DNA of 64,000 nt. Origin: Lysinibacillus capsici (GTDB lineage: Bacteria; Bacillota; Bacilli; Bacillales_A; Planococcaceae). Numbering within the stretch: the stretch's first letter is position 1; each line of letters opens with the position of its first letter. The stretch is taken from the NCBI RefSeq assembly GCF_003367505.1, contig NZ_PXXX01000024.1, forward strand, positions 1 to 64,000. Reading direction: 5' to 3'. Position numbers and translations under genes: made by a program. Shown in pieces: positions 1 through 7,741 of the stretch. Below the pieces are notes generated by a model. The model was not told the DNA's origin, did not search any database, and worked only from the letters and a program-made list of their open reading frames with translations.

Positions 1-264
1 ACTAATAGATTGGCTTAATTGGGATTTCTTTACACCATCTACATATACTGATCCTTTACCAGGTTGAGCCATATGCCAATACTGAATATGACATGCACCT
101 TTTGTGTCTTTGCTACCATTAATTACTTTAGTATTACCTGAAATCGACTCATTATAGAACCCACTACCACAATAATCGGTTGCAGCTTCTGCTGTTGGTG
201 ATGATACTGCAAAGATAGATAAAACTAATGATAATACAAGAAAACTACTTAAAAATTTCTTCAT
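1..264 (-). CDS. Secreted small protein, 3' part outside window
   Basis: The reading frame starts at ATG 262-264 behind a strong ribosome-binding site (271-277, AGGAGGT) and runs off the left edge after 88 codons. Residues 1-27 are a classical signal peptide: MKKF basic start, hydrophobic core, and a probable cut after AEA. The mature part begins ATDYCG and is polar, with Cys at about 31 and 58 that could form a disulfide. I do not recognise the family. It sits at the far end of the prophage beyond the lysis genes, where phages often carry lysogenic-conversion cargo. An export role is seen from the signal peptide; the function is unknown. Confidence 0.75.
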   Translation of the reverse strand, partial: MKKFLSSFLVLSLVLSIFAVSSPTAEAATDYCGSGFYNESISGNTKVINGSKDTKGACHIQYWHMAQPGKGSVYVDGVKKSQLSQSIS

Positions 265-291
265 TATTAAACCTCCTTTTGTTATAATATT

Positions 292-320
292 GTTATACCA
301 AAATATTTTGGTTAAATCAA
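292..320 (-). promoter_or_regulatory. SigA-type promoter with palindromic spacer
   Basis: On the minus strand -35 TTGATT (315-320) and -10 TATAAC (292-297) are separated by 17 bases. The spacer contains a perfect 14-base palindrome, CCAAAATATTTTGG (298-311), placed where a repressor would block polymerase. It drives the secreted-protein gene. Confidence 0.55.
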
Positions 321-387
321 CAAAAAATTCCAGAAAAGTAAATTAATAGTTTTTTCTTATTTTTCTGAAATAACAGGAGGAGTTACT

Positions 388-789
388 ATGTTGGAATACG
401 AATGCTATTCATTTAGTCGTTTATTTTTAAATAGCAATCTTGAATTCTTTTTTATACTAGGAGTAAATAATTCAGACAATTTCGATGAATTATGGGATGG
501 AAGAAATATAGAAGTAATAGGATATACAGTGATTTATATAGATTCAGAAACAAATGAACAAAAAAATTTCATATATTTAATTGATTATGATAATAAAAAA
601 TATGATGATGCAATTAAGTACACAAAGAAATTTATAGAACATATGTCTTTATCTGATAAACTTTCTGATACAGAAAATTTTAAAATTATAAACACTGAAG
701 TATATAGCAGAGTGGTTTCAGAACCGTATAAAGATTTTATAAAGGCTGTTGTGAAAAATGAAATTCCAGAGTTTATTTTAGACTTGTAA
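388..789 (+). CDS. Hypothetical protein, prophage cargo candidate
   Basis: A 133-residue acidic, Asp/Asn-rich soluble protein with no signal peptide, membrane segment or family I recognise. An AGGAGG site at 375-380 is seven bases before the ATG. It is on the plus strand, divergent from the secreted-peptide gene and convergent with the lysis genes, and has its own terminator just after the stop. The isolated, opposite-strand, self-terminated layout at the end of a prophage is that of a moron gene. It is AT-rich even beside the phage genes. Confidence 0.65.
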   Translation: MLEYECYSFSRLFLNSNLEFFFILGVNNSDNFDELWDGRNIEVIGYTVIYIDSETNEQKNFIYLIDYDNKKYDDAIKYTKKFIEHMSLSDKLSDTENFKIINTEVYSRVVSEPYKDFIKAVVKNEIPEFILDL

Positions 790-793
790 AATT

Positions 794-836
794 AAAACCG
801 AGTAGACAAAAATTGTCACTCGGTTTTGATTTTTCG
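794..836 (+). terminator. Rho-independent terminator
   Basis: Perfect 10-base stem AAAACCGAGT (794-803) and ACTCGGTTTT (818-827), with an inner GACA/TGTC pair and a following T-rich tract. It lies five bases after the stop of the preceding plus-strand gene. Confidence 0.8.
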
Positions 837-947
837 GGATTAAGAAAATTATGTTTATCCCTTTGTTTACTAACATTTGCTACAAATCTAATGATTTAAT
901 AGGACAAGATAAACTTAAAGTTTTTAAACTTATCTGCATCTTTTGGT

Positions 948-1628
948 TTACATACGCTGCTGGATAATAATTTTTAAACCTTCAAAATCACCACTTGTCA
1001 TTGTGCCATTATCGAATTTCTCCAACCAAGATTTATCAATCAAATTTTTATAGACTGCTTGTTGAATATAATCACGTACTGCATTTTCAGTTGTTGGATT
1101 TGTAAATTCCATAACATCATCATCCTTTTCTTTTGGTTTATCTTCAACAAATAGTTGCACTTTTAATTTGCTATTAGATGGAACAATTACTTGTCCTTCC
1201 AACTTGTATCCTTTTGGCATCTTCCATGATGTAGGAATCTCGAAATGTGGGGCATCATATTGTCCAGCAGGCCAATACCCTCCCCATGTGATTCCTAACC
1301 TTTTGGCGATTGCGCCGACCTTTGATAATGTAGATTTATCATATAGATCGCGAGGCGGAGCTACAGCAATATCCCACGCTCTACGCGATGTGTGATTACT
1401 CAATAACGTCCAAGTAACTTTATATAATTTATTTCCTGCATCATCAAAAAGCCTTGTACGTCCTTGCTCATGTAAATAATTTTGGCGTGCTTGGCTTCGA
1501 TAAGTCTCCGTTATAAAAATGTCCACGATTCCAGCTTTGTAACATTCCTGGAATAATAGGCGACATGCTATTTGAGCAGCTGCAGTTAACTCACTTAAAT
1601 CTCGGCATGTAGTTGTTACGCTTGTCAC
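948..1628 (-). CDS. Phage endolysin, M15 family L-Ala-D-Glu peptidase
   Basis: Cell-wall peptidase expected to cut the peptidoglycan stem peptide at lysis. The VanY/M15 zinc motif is visible: His79 (SNHTSRRAWD), Asp86 and His128 (APHFE). Residues about 10-135 form the catalytic domain. The last 60 residues contain a short helical repeat-like tail (TENAVRDYIQQAVYKNLIDKS) that probably binds the wall. The start is GTG at 1626-1628 and overlaps the holin stop (GTGA), so the two are translationally coupled. It is last in the lysis cassette, as is usual. No signal peptide is present, so export depends on the holin. Confidence 0.88.
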   Translation of the reverse strand: MTSVTTTCRDLSELTAAAQIACRLLFQECYKAGIVDIFITETYRSQARQNYLHEQGRTRLFDDAGNKLYKVTWTLLSNHTSRRAWDIAVAPPRDLYDKSTLSKVGAIAKRLGITWGGYWPAGQYDAPHFEIPTSWKMPKGYKLEGQVIVPSNSKLKVQLFVEDKPKEKDDDVMEFTNPTTENAVRDYIQQAVYKNLIDKSWLEKFDNGTMTSGDFEGLKIIIQQRM

Positions 1629-1888
1629 TTCACATCTTCCTTTCGAGGTGCATCATATTTAAGCGCCTGGGTACTGTCAGATGTACCAACAGTAGTCGGA
1701 TCAATAATAATACCAAGCAATCCTAAAATGCTTAGAATTGTCTCTGAAATAGCTGTAATTTGGTCATTGTAAATTGTAATATCGACATAAAAAATGCCTG
1801 CGATCTGATTCGCAAGCACAAGTAATAATGCAATTAATGATACCCAAAATTGCTTATGTTGAAGTCGAACTTTCCAGTTAATTTTCAT
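1625..1888 (-). CDS. Phage holin, SPP1/phi-LC3 type
   Basis: An 87-residue membrane protein with a basic amphipathic start (MKINWKVRLQHKQFWVSL), a hydrophobic segment at about 15-33 and a second at about 47-62, then a polar tail ending ALKYDAPRKEDVK. The motif TVGTSDSTQAL-Y before the tail is characteristic of the phage holin family found beside endolysins in Firmicute phages. It overlaps the upstream gene by four bases and the endolysin downstream by four, making a tightly coupled lysis cassette. Confidence 0.85.
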   Translation of the reverse strand: MKINWKVRLQHKQFWVSLIALLLVLANQIAGIFYVDITIYNDQITAISETILSILGLLGIIIDPTTVGTSDSTQALKYDAPRKEDVK

Positions 1889-2142
1889 TCGCTTTCCCCT
1901 CGCTTGCCCTTTACCCCCGCAACTTCTTCTAGTACAACAATTCGTACTTCATGATTATTGATACGTTTTGCCGATTCTTTTGCGGAAGCATCTACTTCAT
2001 GAAGATGCGTGTTTAGTCGTTCAATACCTGACGTTAAATTAATCAATGTCTTATTTAGGTTGTTTGTAATACGCCAAATAAACAGTAATCCTCCTACTAG
2101 TGCGGACACAATCGGCAACCAATTATTAACTGTCTCTATCAT
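1885..2142 (-). CDS. Small membrane protein of lysis cassette
   Basis: An 85-residue protein with one N-terminal membrane segment (about 7-25, WLPIVSALVGGLLFIW) followed by a heptad-rich helical stretch (about 27-72) and a basic end. The placement before the holin and the architecture match the XhlA/BhlA-like accessory proteins of Bacillus prophages, which modulate holin action. I chose the ATG at 2140-2142 because an AAAGGAG site precedes it; a longer frame starts at 2181 but would include that site. Family assignment is inference. Confidence 0.65.
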   Translation of the reverse strand: MIETVNNWLPIVSALVGGLLFIWRITNNLNKTLINLTSGIERLNTHLHEVDASAKESAKRINNHEVRIVVLEEVAGVKGKRGESE

Positions 2143-2250
2143 GACATGACATCGCTCCTTTACCTTTTTTAGTGAAAACAAAAAGCCATGAGAAGCATCG
2201 AAATACAGTAAGTGTACCGTCGTCCAGTTCGATTGCTCTCATAGCACATA

Positions 2251-2280
2251 AAAAAGCACTCTCAGTTGAAAGTGCTTTTT
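2251..2280 (-). terminator. Terminator between tail module and lysis cassette
   Basis: AAAAAGCACT and AGTGCTTTTT enclose a ten-base loop that can add a TCA/TGA pair, and a T tract lies on both sides, so it can work in either direction. It separates the small zinc-ribbon gene from the lysis genes. Confidence 0.7.
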
Positions 2281-2285
2281 ATTTT

Positions 2286-2468
2286 CTAAATTTCTGTAAA
2301 AACTTCATATTCGCAATTACTACAAATATATTCTGGAATTCCCTTGTTATTTAATTTCATTCTGATTAAATCTGGGCCTCCAATAACATGATCAAGTCTA
2401 TCATATTCCTTATCCCATTGTTCATTTGATTCTAATTTGTTTTCATTGCACCTTGGGCACTTTATCAT
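2286..2468 (-). CDS. Small zinc-ribbon protein
   Basis: A 60-residue protein with two CxxC knuckles, CPRC at residues 4-7 and CSNC at 49-52, so a single zinc ribbon is expected. The start is ATG 2466-2468, with AAAGGAG nine bases upstream; a longer frame to 2537 would carry that site inside the coding sequence. It is placed between tail genes and lysis genes with a terminator after it. Function is unknown; nucleic-acid binding is possible for such ribbons but not shown here. Confidence 0.65.
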   Translation of the reverse strand: MIKCPRCNENKLESNEQWDKEYDRLDHVIGGPDLIRMKLNNKGIPEYICSNCEYEVFTEI

Positions 2469-2554
2469 TTCATCAAACTCCTTTCTATTCAATAATACTA
2501 AGAAAGGATGATATTTCCTGTAATAAATTTTTGACAATAAAAATAACGCTAAGA

Positions 2555-2749
2555 CTATGCTTGCGTTTCTGTCTGTGTATCTGCAACTGGCAACACACTA
2601 ATTATGATGTGCTTATTGATAATTGCTCCACCGATATTTACAAAGTTAATTTTTTGATCATTTAATGTGGCTGTAAACGCAGCTACATCAAATTCGGCAT
2701 TTGTTAAATTAATTGCCTGTCCATTGTTTAGTTGTACTTGATAATTCAT
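2555..2749 (-). CDS. Hypothetical small phage protein
   Basis: A 64-residue protein beginning MNYQVQLNNGQAINLTNAEF with a Thr/Gln-rich end. No membrane segment or motif is recognised. An AAAGGAG-like site precedes the ATG, and the gene lies 16 bases after the Tal-like gene in the same direction, so it is probably the last gene of the tail operon. Short proteins of this kind are common between tail and lysis genes in Bacillus prophages, but the role is not known. Confidence 0.55.
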   Translation of the reverse strand: MNYQVQLNNGQAINLTNAEFDVAAFTATLNDQKINFVNIGGAIINKHIIISVLPVADTQTETQA

Positions 2750-2765
2750 AATATAATAATCTCCT

Positions 2766-4571
2766 TTATGTTAGTTTAACTGAACCCATTGTACTACCGT
2801 TTACTTTTACATATAAATACCCGCCTGAATATGAGATACCAATACCCGATGATTCTGCTCGCACAACACCCGATAAATTGGTAGAATAAGGAACGTTCAA
2901 TGTTCCATAAATAGTATTGTATCCATTCAAGGTATTGTTAGAGCCGCTAAAATTTAAATAAGGTGCTGAGAACGTCATTTGTTCACCGTTATAGTAGATA
3001 CCGTTGCCACCACCAAAATTAACTGATTTACTACCCCAACCTGATGTGCCTAAGTATAGATTATTTCCAATAGTTGCATCTGAACTAACGTTGATATTAG
3101 CGCCATAAATATTCCCAGCATAAATACTGCCTAAATCGCCAGTGATGTCCGATAACACTCTGACAGCCCCTACTAGGTTAATTTTCGATGCTTGTATTGT
3201 TGCCGACCACGGGTCAAGATTAATCTTGCTGACAATATTCGCTCCTGTAAAATCAGTAGCACTTACCTTTAATGAAATATTATAAGCGTTTTGGGTAATG
3301 CTACTTTCTGCGTTACTAAGTCGATTACCTAACCCATTTATAGACGTACCTTGTGCTGTTACTGTAGATTGAATTTGATCAGCACGAATATTAATCGTAG
3401 CTACCTCATTTGTAATACGATTATTAACGGACAAGTTAATTTGATCTGCTTTAATATTAACCTCGCCAATACTCTTGGTGTTCTGTTCAACTTTTAGATT
3501 GATTTCATTCGATTTTATTTCTAATTGACCGATTGACTCCCCGATTTCTTCAACTTCCATCGTGATACGGTCATTAGTTTGTTCGAATTTTGAACGTGTA
3601 ATCTTCTTATTCTCGTCTATTTCAACCTTTTGCGAGATTAATATATCGTTAGTTGACTTCGGAACTGTATTACCTAACACCACTTTAGTCGTTCTTAATT
3701 TGCCATTGACGAATTGCTTTGTTAGCGATAGGATACGTGTCTGAAATTCCATATCTAATGGCTCGTAGATAAGCCATACACGTTCACCAAGTTCTTTGTC
3801 TAATAACTCAATGGAATCTAATTCAAACGTTACTTCTGGGTAATCTATCAATTGCGACTTCATATGCTCTAATAGGCTATCTGCATTCGAGAATCTATCA
3901 TCATAAATCGGATCAGCTTCACGTTTACCGAACTTTTCCTCATTAGGGGATGTGTACGATACCCATAACTGACCACCACTTTCATTAGTAGCTCCGTAAC
4001 CTTCCACGTAAGTCTTTAGTTTAGTCGTATCAACATTCTTACTTAATGCTTGTACATTGTGTCCATAGCGGTATTGAGCGTCATAATCTCCGCCTATTTT
4101 GTTTGAGAAGTGAACCCGATTATTCGATAAAATGACAAATTCGCATTTATATGTTTGACATAAGGCATTTATCATAGCTATAACATTGTTCTCGCCAAAG
4201 TTTTCAATAAGTCGGCTACCTGTTATGTCCGATGTAAATGTCCAACCTGTATCTTTAAGGACAAATGTCATAAACTCATTAAAGGTATGTGTGCCACCAT
4301 AAATTTCATTTTGTCGCTTATCAACTAAATCAAAGAACGTTGATAATGCAATGATTTGCTTACCGTGTCGAGTTTCCTTTAGCTGTTTAACTCTAAAATC
4401 AAAATCATTTACAGTAACAACGCTTTCTTCTACTAGTATTGGATATGCAGGATTGTTATTTTTAAAAGAAGAAAAGGTAATTGAGTAATTACCCTTAATC
4501 TCCTGTTCCATTTCGAAGTTAGATACGCTATTTAACGGCTCGACTTGGTTTCCGTTTGTTACGTATATCAC
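2766..4571 (-). CDS. Tail-associated lysin-like protein (Tal, prophage endopeptidase tail type)
   Basis: A 601-residue baseplate protein. The N-terminal 350 residues resemble the phage minor structural/Tal family: beta-rich hub domain, HTFNEFMTFVLKDTGW, then a region ending near ERVWLIYEPLDMEF. Residues about 325-410 are heptad-rich repeats (IKSNEINLKVEQ, IKADQINLSV, IRADQIQSTV) forming a coiled trimer shaft, followed by a Gly/Ser/Asn-rich beta end. The GTG at 4569-4571 is the likely start: AAAGGAGGGG lies nine bases before it, inside the longer ATG frame that begins at 4592. No peptidase active site is evident. It lies after the fibre genes instead of directly after Dit. Confidence 0.75.
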   Translation of the reverse strand: MIYVTNGNQVEPLNSVSNFEMEQEIKGNYSITFSSFKNNNPAYPILVEESVVTVNDFDFRVKQLKETRHGKQIIALSTFFDLVDKRQNEIYGGTHTFNEFMTFVLKDTGWTFTSDITGSRLIENFGENNVIAMINALCQTYKCEFVILSNNRVHFSNKIGGDYDAQYRYGHNVQALSKNVDTTKLKTYVEGYGATNESGGQLWVSYTSPNEEKFGKREADPIYDDRFSNADSLLEHMKSQLIDYPEVTFELDSIELLDKELGERVWLIYEPLDMEFQTRILSLTKQFVNGKLRTTKVVLGNTVPKSTNDILISQKVEIDENKKITRSKFEQTNDRITMEVEEIGESIGQLEIKSNEINLKVEQNTKSIGEVNIKADQINLSVNNRITNEVATINIRADQIQSTVTAQGTSINGLGNRLSNAESSITQNAYNISLKVSATDFTGANIVSKINLDPWSATIQASKINLVGAVRVLSDITGDLGSIYAGNIYGANINVSSDATIGNNLYLGTSGWGSKSVNFGGGNGIYYNGEQMTFSAPYLNFSGSNNTLNGYNTIYGTLNVPYSTNLSGVVRAESSGIGISYSGGYLYVKVNGSTMGSVKLT

Positions 4572-4675
4572 TTGTTCTTCCCCTCCTTTCATTTTTTCAT
4601 TGACTGTTATAGTATTGAACGCTTACATGCAAAAATAAAAAGCATCCTTCAAACTAGGACACTCAAATTTTTGTA

Positions 4676-4834
4676 TTATACGCCTTCTGTATTTTGTAAA
4701 ATATAATCTTCAATCGCGATACGATAATTTTCGTTCGTAACATCATCTAGAATATATACTTGGTTAGTCTTTGGATTAAGCTCACCGTTCATTATACGTT
4801 CTGCTGCAATTTTTACAACAATTTGATTAATCAT
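4676..4834 (-). CDS. Small coupled phage protein (52 aa)
   Basis: A short frame read from the sequence: MINQIVVKIAAERI at the start and EDYILQNTEGV at the end. Its ATG (4832-4834) overlaps the stop of the preceding tail gene as TAATG, the usual sign of translational coupling, and the codons look like ordinary phage coding sequence. Position after the 106-residue protein resembles the xkdW-xkdX pair of PBSX-type prophages, but I cannot confirm homology. Bases 4593-4675 after it hold no gene. Confidence 0.7.
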   Translation of the reverse strand: MINQIVVKIAAERIMNGELNPKTNQVYILDDVTNENYRIAIEDYILQNTEGV

Positions 4835-5154
4835 TATAAAATCCCTCCGACTTCACTATCTGTCTTTAATAAAAGAATATCTTCTTGTAATTGAGTAATT
4901 TGCTTTTGTTCTTCTGTTGGTTCAGGTACAGGATACATTTCGAAAACTGGTTCCTTTGTTTCTGGATTAATAGAGGCAATAAAATATTTCGTTGGATCAT
5001 AGGAACTTACTTCTAAGTCTACGTAGGTTATTTGATCAACTATTTCTTGATGTGCTACAGGAAGAGTTGACACTGATACTTCGCCTGTTTCCCATAGTTT
5101 AGCACCTGTTCCAGAATCATAGAATATCCTATTACCTAATGTATAAGATGTCAT
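4834..5154 (-). CDS. Phage tail accessory protein, XkdW-like position
   Basis: A 106-residue protein: a beta-rich first half (YTLGNRIFYDSGTGAKLWETGEV) and a C-terminal helix (TEEQKQITQLQEDILLLKTD) likely to be a coiled coil. Proteins of this size with this two-part layout occur after fibre genes in Bacillus prophages and may be fibre chaperones or baseplate parts. It is coupled to the 52-residue gene by a TAATG overlap. Confidence 0.6.
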   Translation of the reverse strand: MTSYTLGNRIFYDSGTGAKLWETGEVSVSTLPVAHQEIVDQITYVDLEVSSYDPTKYFIASINPETKEPVFEMYPVPEPTEEQKQITQLQEDILLLKTDSEVGGIL

Positions 5155-5174
5155 TTGTTTTCCTCCTATCGTGG

Positions 5175-6503
5175 TTATTCATATGCTCTAACAGTGTACG
5201 TAGTGTTGTAGTACAATACAGGAATATCAAATTGCCAACTACCATTACCTAAGTCTGTAACATATGGCTTCATGTTGAATGTTGTTGTATTAGCTGACAG
5301 GTTGTTGTACATAGTCATTTTCACAGTTCCAGTACTATAACCGTCAGAAAAGCTAGTGTAGTACGATTCGGCTAAGTAATCACCTGTCCTAATACTGCGC
5401 ACATGTATTATTGATGGGTTTGCAAATGGTATTGTGACTGTAATAAAGTTAAAATCAGTTGTGATTACACTACCCGAAAGAGCATTAAACTTTTTCTGTG
5501 CAACATTGCCTGATATAGTAGTTTCGTAATATTTAATTCCTGTTGGTATAGCATTAATATTAGCAACCATTGTAGCAAATGTAGCATCTGCTGAAGTGGC
5601 AACACCCTTACCAGTAATAGCGGTTGCTAAGTTTGCTTTACTATTACCTACATGTGTAAAAATTGACTGTTGAGGTGTAAAGTTATTTATCTGCTGAAAT
5701 GCACCCACAGCAGGATTAACGCCTTGTAAAACGGAATAAGCATCCTGATAAACAGTGTCATATTGTACATTTACAGATAGTGTTGTAACCCCTTGTTTTT
5801 TGTCAAACGTTATAGTAACACCGCTTGATGTAGAACCTACTGCAAAAAGGAAGTTACTTGCAAATGTTGGAGACATTGAGACAATATTATAATCTAACAA
5901 TATTGCTGCACTATCTTTAGTTCTTCCAACTAAGACATTGATTTCACAACCTCCTGCTGCATTAACTGTTCCATATGTTGAGGTTGCTGTAATCTTTAAC
6001 ACACCATACATATTTACGTTAGGGAAAATTAAAGCATACTGTTCTGATTTATCAACTATTGAAAATTGTTGTAAAGGGAATACTCTACGTGCAGATGTTT
6101 TTCCTAGATTAATAGTTGTGCTATTTGCATTATAAGTATTTACCTTCAAAGCACTATCAACTTCACTTTGCAACATCTTAACGGTTTCTGCTGATGCTGC
6201 TTTAGTACGTCCACCTTCAATAGTGTTGTCTACAATTTCAACCTGTTTAGCATGTGCTGTGCCATCTGCATCTACAGTTAATGTATCACTTGATTTAACG
6301 TGACCTAACGTAGTGGTTGTAGCTACTTTTGTAGCATGTTGTATTCGGTTAGTGTTAAGAATTTTCACAGTCTCAGCAGATGCAGCTTTTGTAGCACCAC
6401 CAGTTGTAAGGTCATTTACAAGTTCTAGTGTAGGAATATTGAGACGGTCTTTCAAAGACTGTGCAAGTTGATTCCATGTTATATTATTAGCATTATATGC
6501 CAT
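5175..6503 (-). CDS. Phage tail fibre-like protein
   Basis: A 442-residue protein with two copies of a fibre repeat near the N terminus: ELVNDLTTGGATKAASAETVKIL and EIVDNTIEGGRTKAASAETVKML. The same repeat occurs in the 908-residue neighbour. A segment near residues 285-320 (SKANLATAITGKGVATSADATF, then MVANINAI) is a motif I associate with fibre shafts. The C-terminal 110 residues are beta-rich and end NTTYTVRAYE, a plausible receptor-binding tip. The start overlaps the previous gene as TAATG. Confidence 0.7.
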   Translation of the reverse strand: MAYNANNITWNQLAQSLKDRLNIPTLELVNDLTTGGATKAASAETVKILNTNRIQHATKVATTTTLGHVKSSDTLTVDADGTAHAKQVEIVDNTIEGGRTKAASAETVKMLQSEVDSALKVNTYNANSTTINLGKTSARRVFPLQQFSIVDKSEQYALIFPNVNMYGVLKITATSTYGTVNAAGGCEINVLVGRTKDSAAILLDYNIVSMSPTFASNFLFAVGSTSSGVTITFDKKQGVTTLSVNVQYDTVYQDAYSVLQGVNPAVGAFQQINNFTPQQSIFTHVGNSKANLATAITGKGVATSADATFATMVANINAIPTGIKYYETTISGNVAQKKFNALSGSVITTDFNFITVTIPFANPSIIHVRSIRTGDYLAESYYTSFSDGYSTGTVKMTMYNNLSANTTTFNMKPYVTDLGNGSWQFDIPVLYYNTTYTVRAYE

Positions 6504-7726
6504 TAGATAGTCACCTCTTTATAACCAATGAATGTAGGCTCTAGTGAATGCAATAATGCACCTTCACCAAACCATGACATAGCCTTTGTTGATTTAAAAT
6601 AATAACTTCCTGCTTGAGCAAAAGGTACATTGCCAAAGAATAAGTAGTCATAGCCTGTATCAACATCAAAATCTTTTACATATGGTGTGCCTGTATTATC
6701 TACACTTATTGTCAACATTACAGCAGTATACAGGGGGTAGCCTACATTATTTATAGTTATAGTACGTGTTGTAACAGTAAAATAAATTGCACCGTTACTA
6801 TATTGGTTATTAGCACCCACAGAAGCGTATGTGTATGGCAAAGATTTTACAGTAGCAAGCGCTGATGCAGTAACTAAGTCTGATGCACGTAACACAATTG
6901 AATAAGCTTGACCTGTATTAGAGGTTGAATATACTACATAAACAAAAATGCCCTCTCTCTTAATACCCTTGCAAAATAAGTTTGCAAAAGTAGTATAAAA
7001 ATAGCCTTGTGTGAATGACGGTAGCACACCACTAATATCAAATTTCATGAAATAATTATGATATGAATTATTTTTGAACAGTAAATATAAATCATCACCA
7101 TCAACAAGAACACCGTTACTTTCAAGCGTGAAAGTTGCGTTTGCAGGCGCACCAGGAATGAGTGAAATCAATGCTACTAAATCAATTACCCCTAAATATT
7201 GACCATCATTATCTAATATATGCAACTTTCTGTCATTCCATAGAACACCAATTTTACCGTTAAATGATATAACATTCTCTCTACCTGCTGTTGAACTTGA
7301 TGGTGAAATATCAGTCCTTTTCTTAACTATGTGAATATCGTTTTCAGGGTCTATAAAAACGTACTCCTCATTAGCTGTACCACCGCCACCTCTAGTAGCA
7401 AATAATACACCATTTACAAAAGAATAATTCGTTGAAGATTGTGTTCTACTTATAACACTGTTATTCAAGTCATAAACTACTATATCTTGATTCATATTAC
7501 TATCAGCATTGCCATTAGGTACAACTGAAATAGTAAAATTATCTGTAAAAAGATTATTTGAAATTGACGCTGCTATAGGGTGCGGTCTGTTCACTAGTTT
7601 CATTGCATACTGTGGCTCATACCTTTTACCGTTGAACTCAATTACTCCTGAACCACCAGTACCCCCACCAGTGGCAGGGGCTTGTGTTAATCCATGCATG
7701 TTTAAATCTGATGCTAAGTTTACCAT
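6503..7726 (-). CDS. Phage structural protein, probable receptor-binding/fibre component
   Basis: A 407-residue beta-rich protein. The N terminus (MVNLASDLNMHGLTQAP) is followed by a Gly-rich linker (GGGTGGSG) and EFNGKRYEP. The remainder has repeated strand-turn segments with Asn and Asp (VVYDLNNSVISRT, LHILDNDGQYLGVIDL) that look like propeller blades, although I cannot count blades with certainty. It is flanked by two fibre proteins and coupled to the next gene by TAATG. The function is inferred from context only. Confidence 0.6.
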   Translation of the reverse strand: MVNLASDLNMHGLTQAPATGGGTGGSGVIEFNGKRYEPQYAMKLVNRPHPIAASISNNLFTDNFTISVVPNGNADSNMNQDIVVYDLNNSVISRTQSSTNYSFVNGVLFATRGGGGTANEEYVFIDPENDIHIVKKRTDISPSSSTAGRENVISFNGKIGVLWNDRKLHILDNDGQYLGVIDLVALISLIPGAPANATFTLESNGVLVDGDDLYLLFKNNSYHNYFMKFDISGVLPSFTQGYFYTTFANLFCKGIKREGIFVYVVYSTSNTGQAYSIVLRASDLVTASALATVKSLPYTYASVGANNQYSNGAIYFTVTTRTITINNVGYPLYTAVMLTISVDNTGTPYVKDFDVDTGYDYLFFGNVPFAQAGSYYFKSTKAMSWFGEGALLHSLEPTFIGYKEVTI

Positions 7727-7741
7727 TTTTTTGTTCCTCCT

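Noticed and set aside
1-900. Left attachment site of the prophage
   Set aside because: No copy of the tRNA-Arg 3' end (for example TCGAATCCCTCC or its complement) was seen here, so the boundary is placed outside the window.
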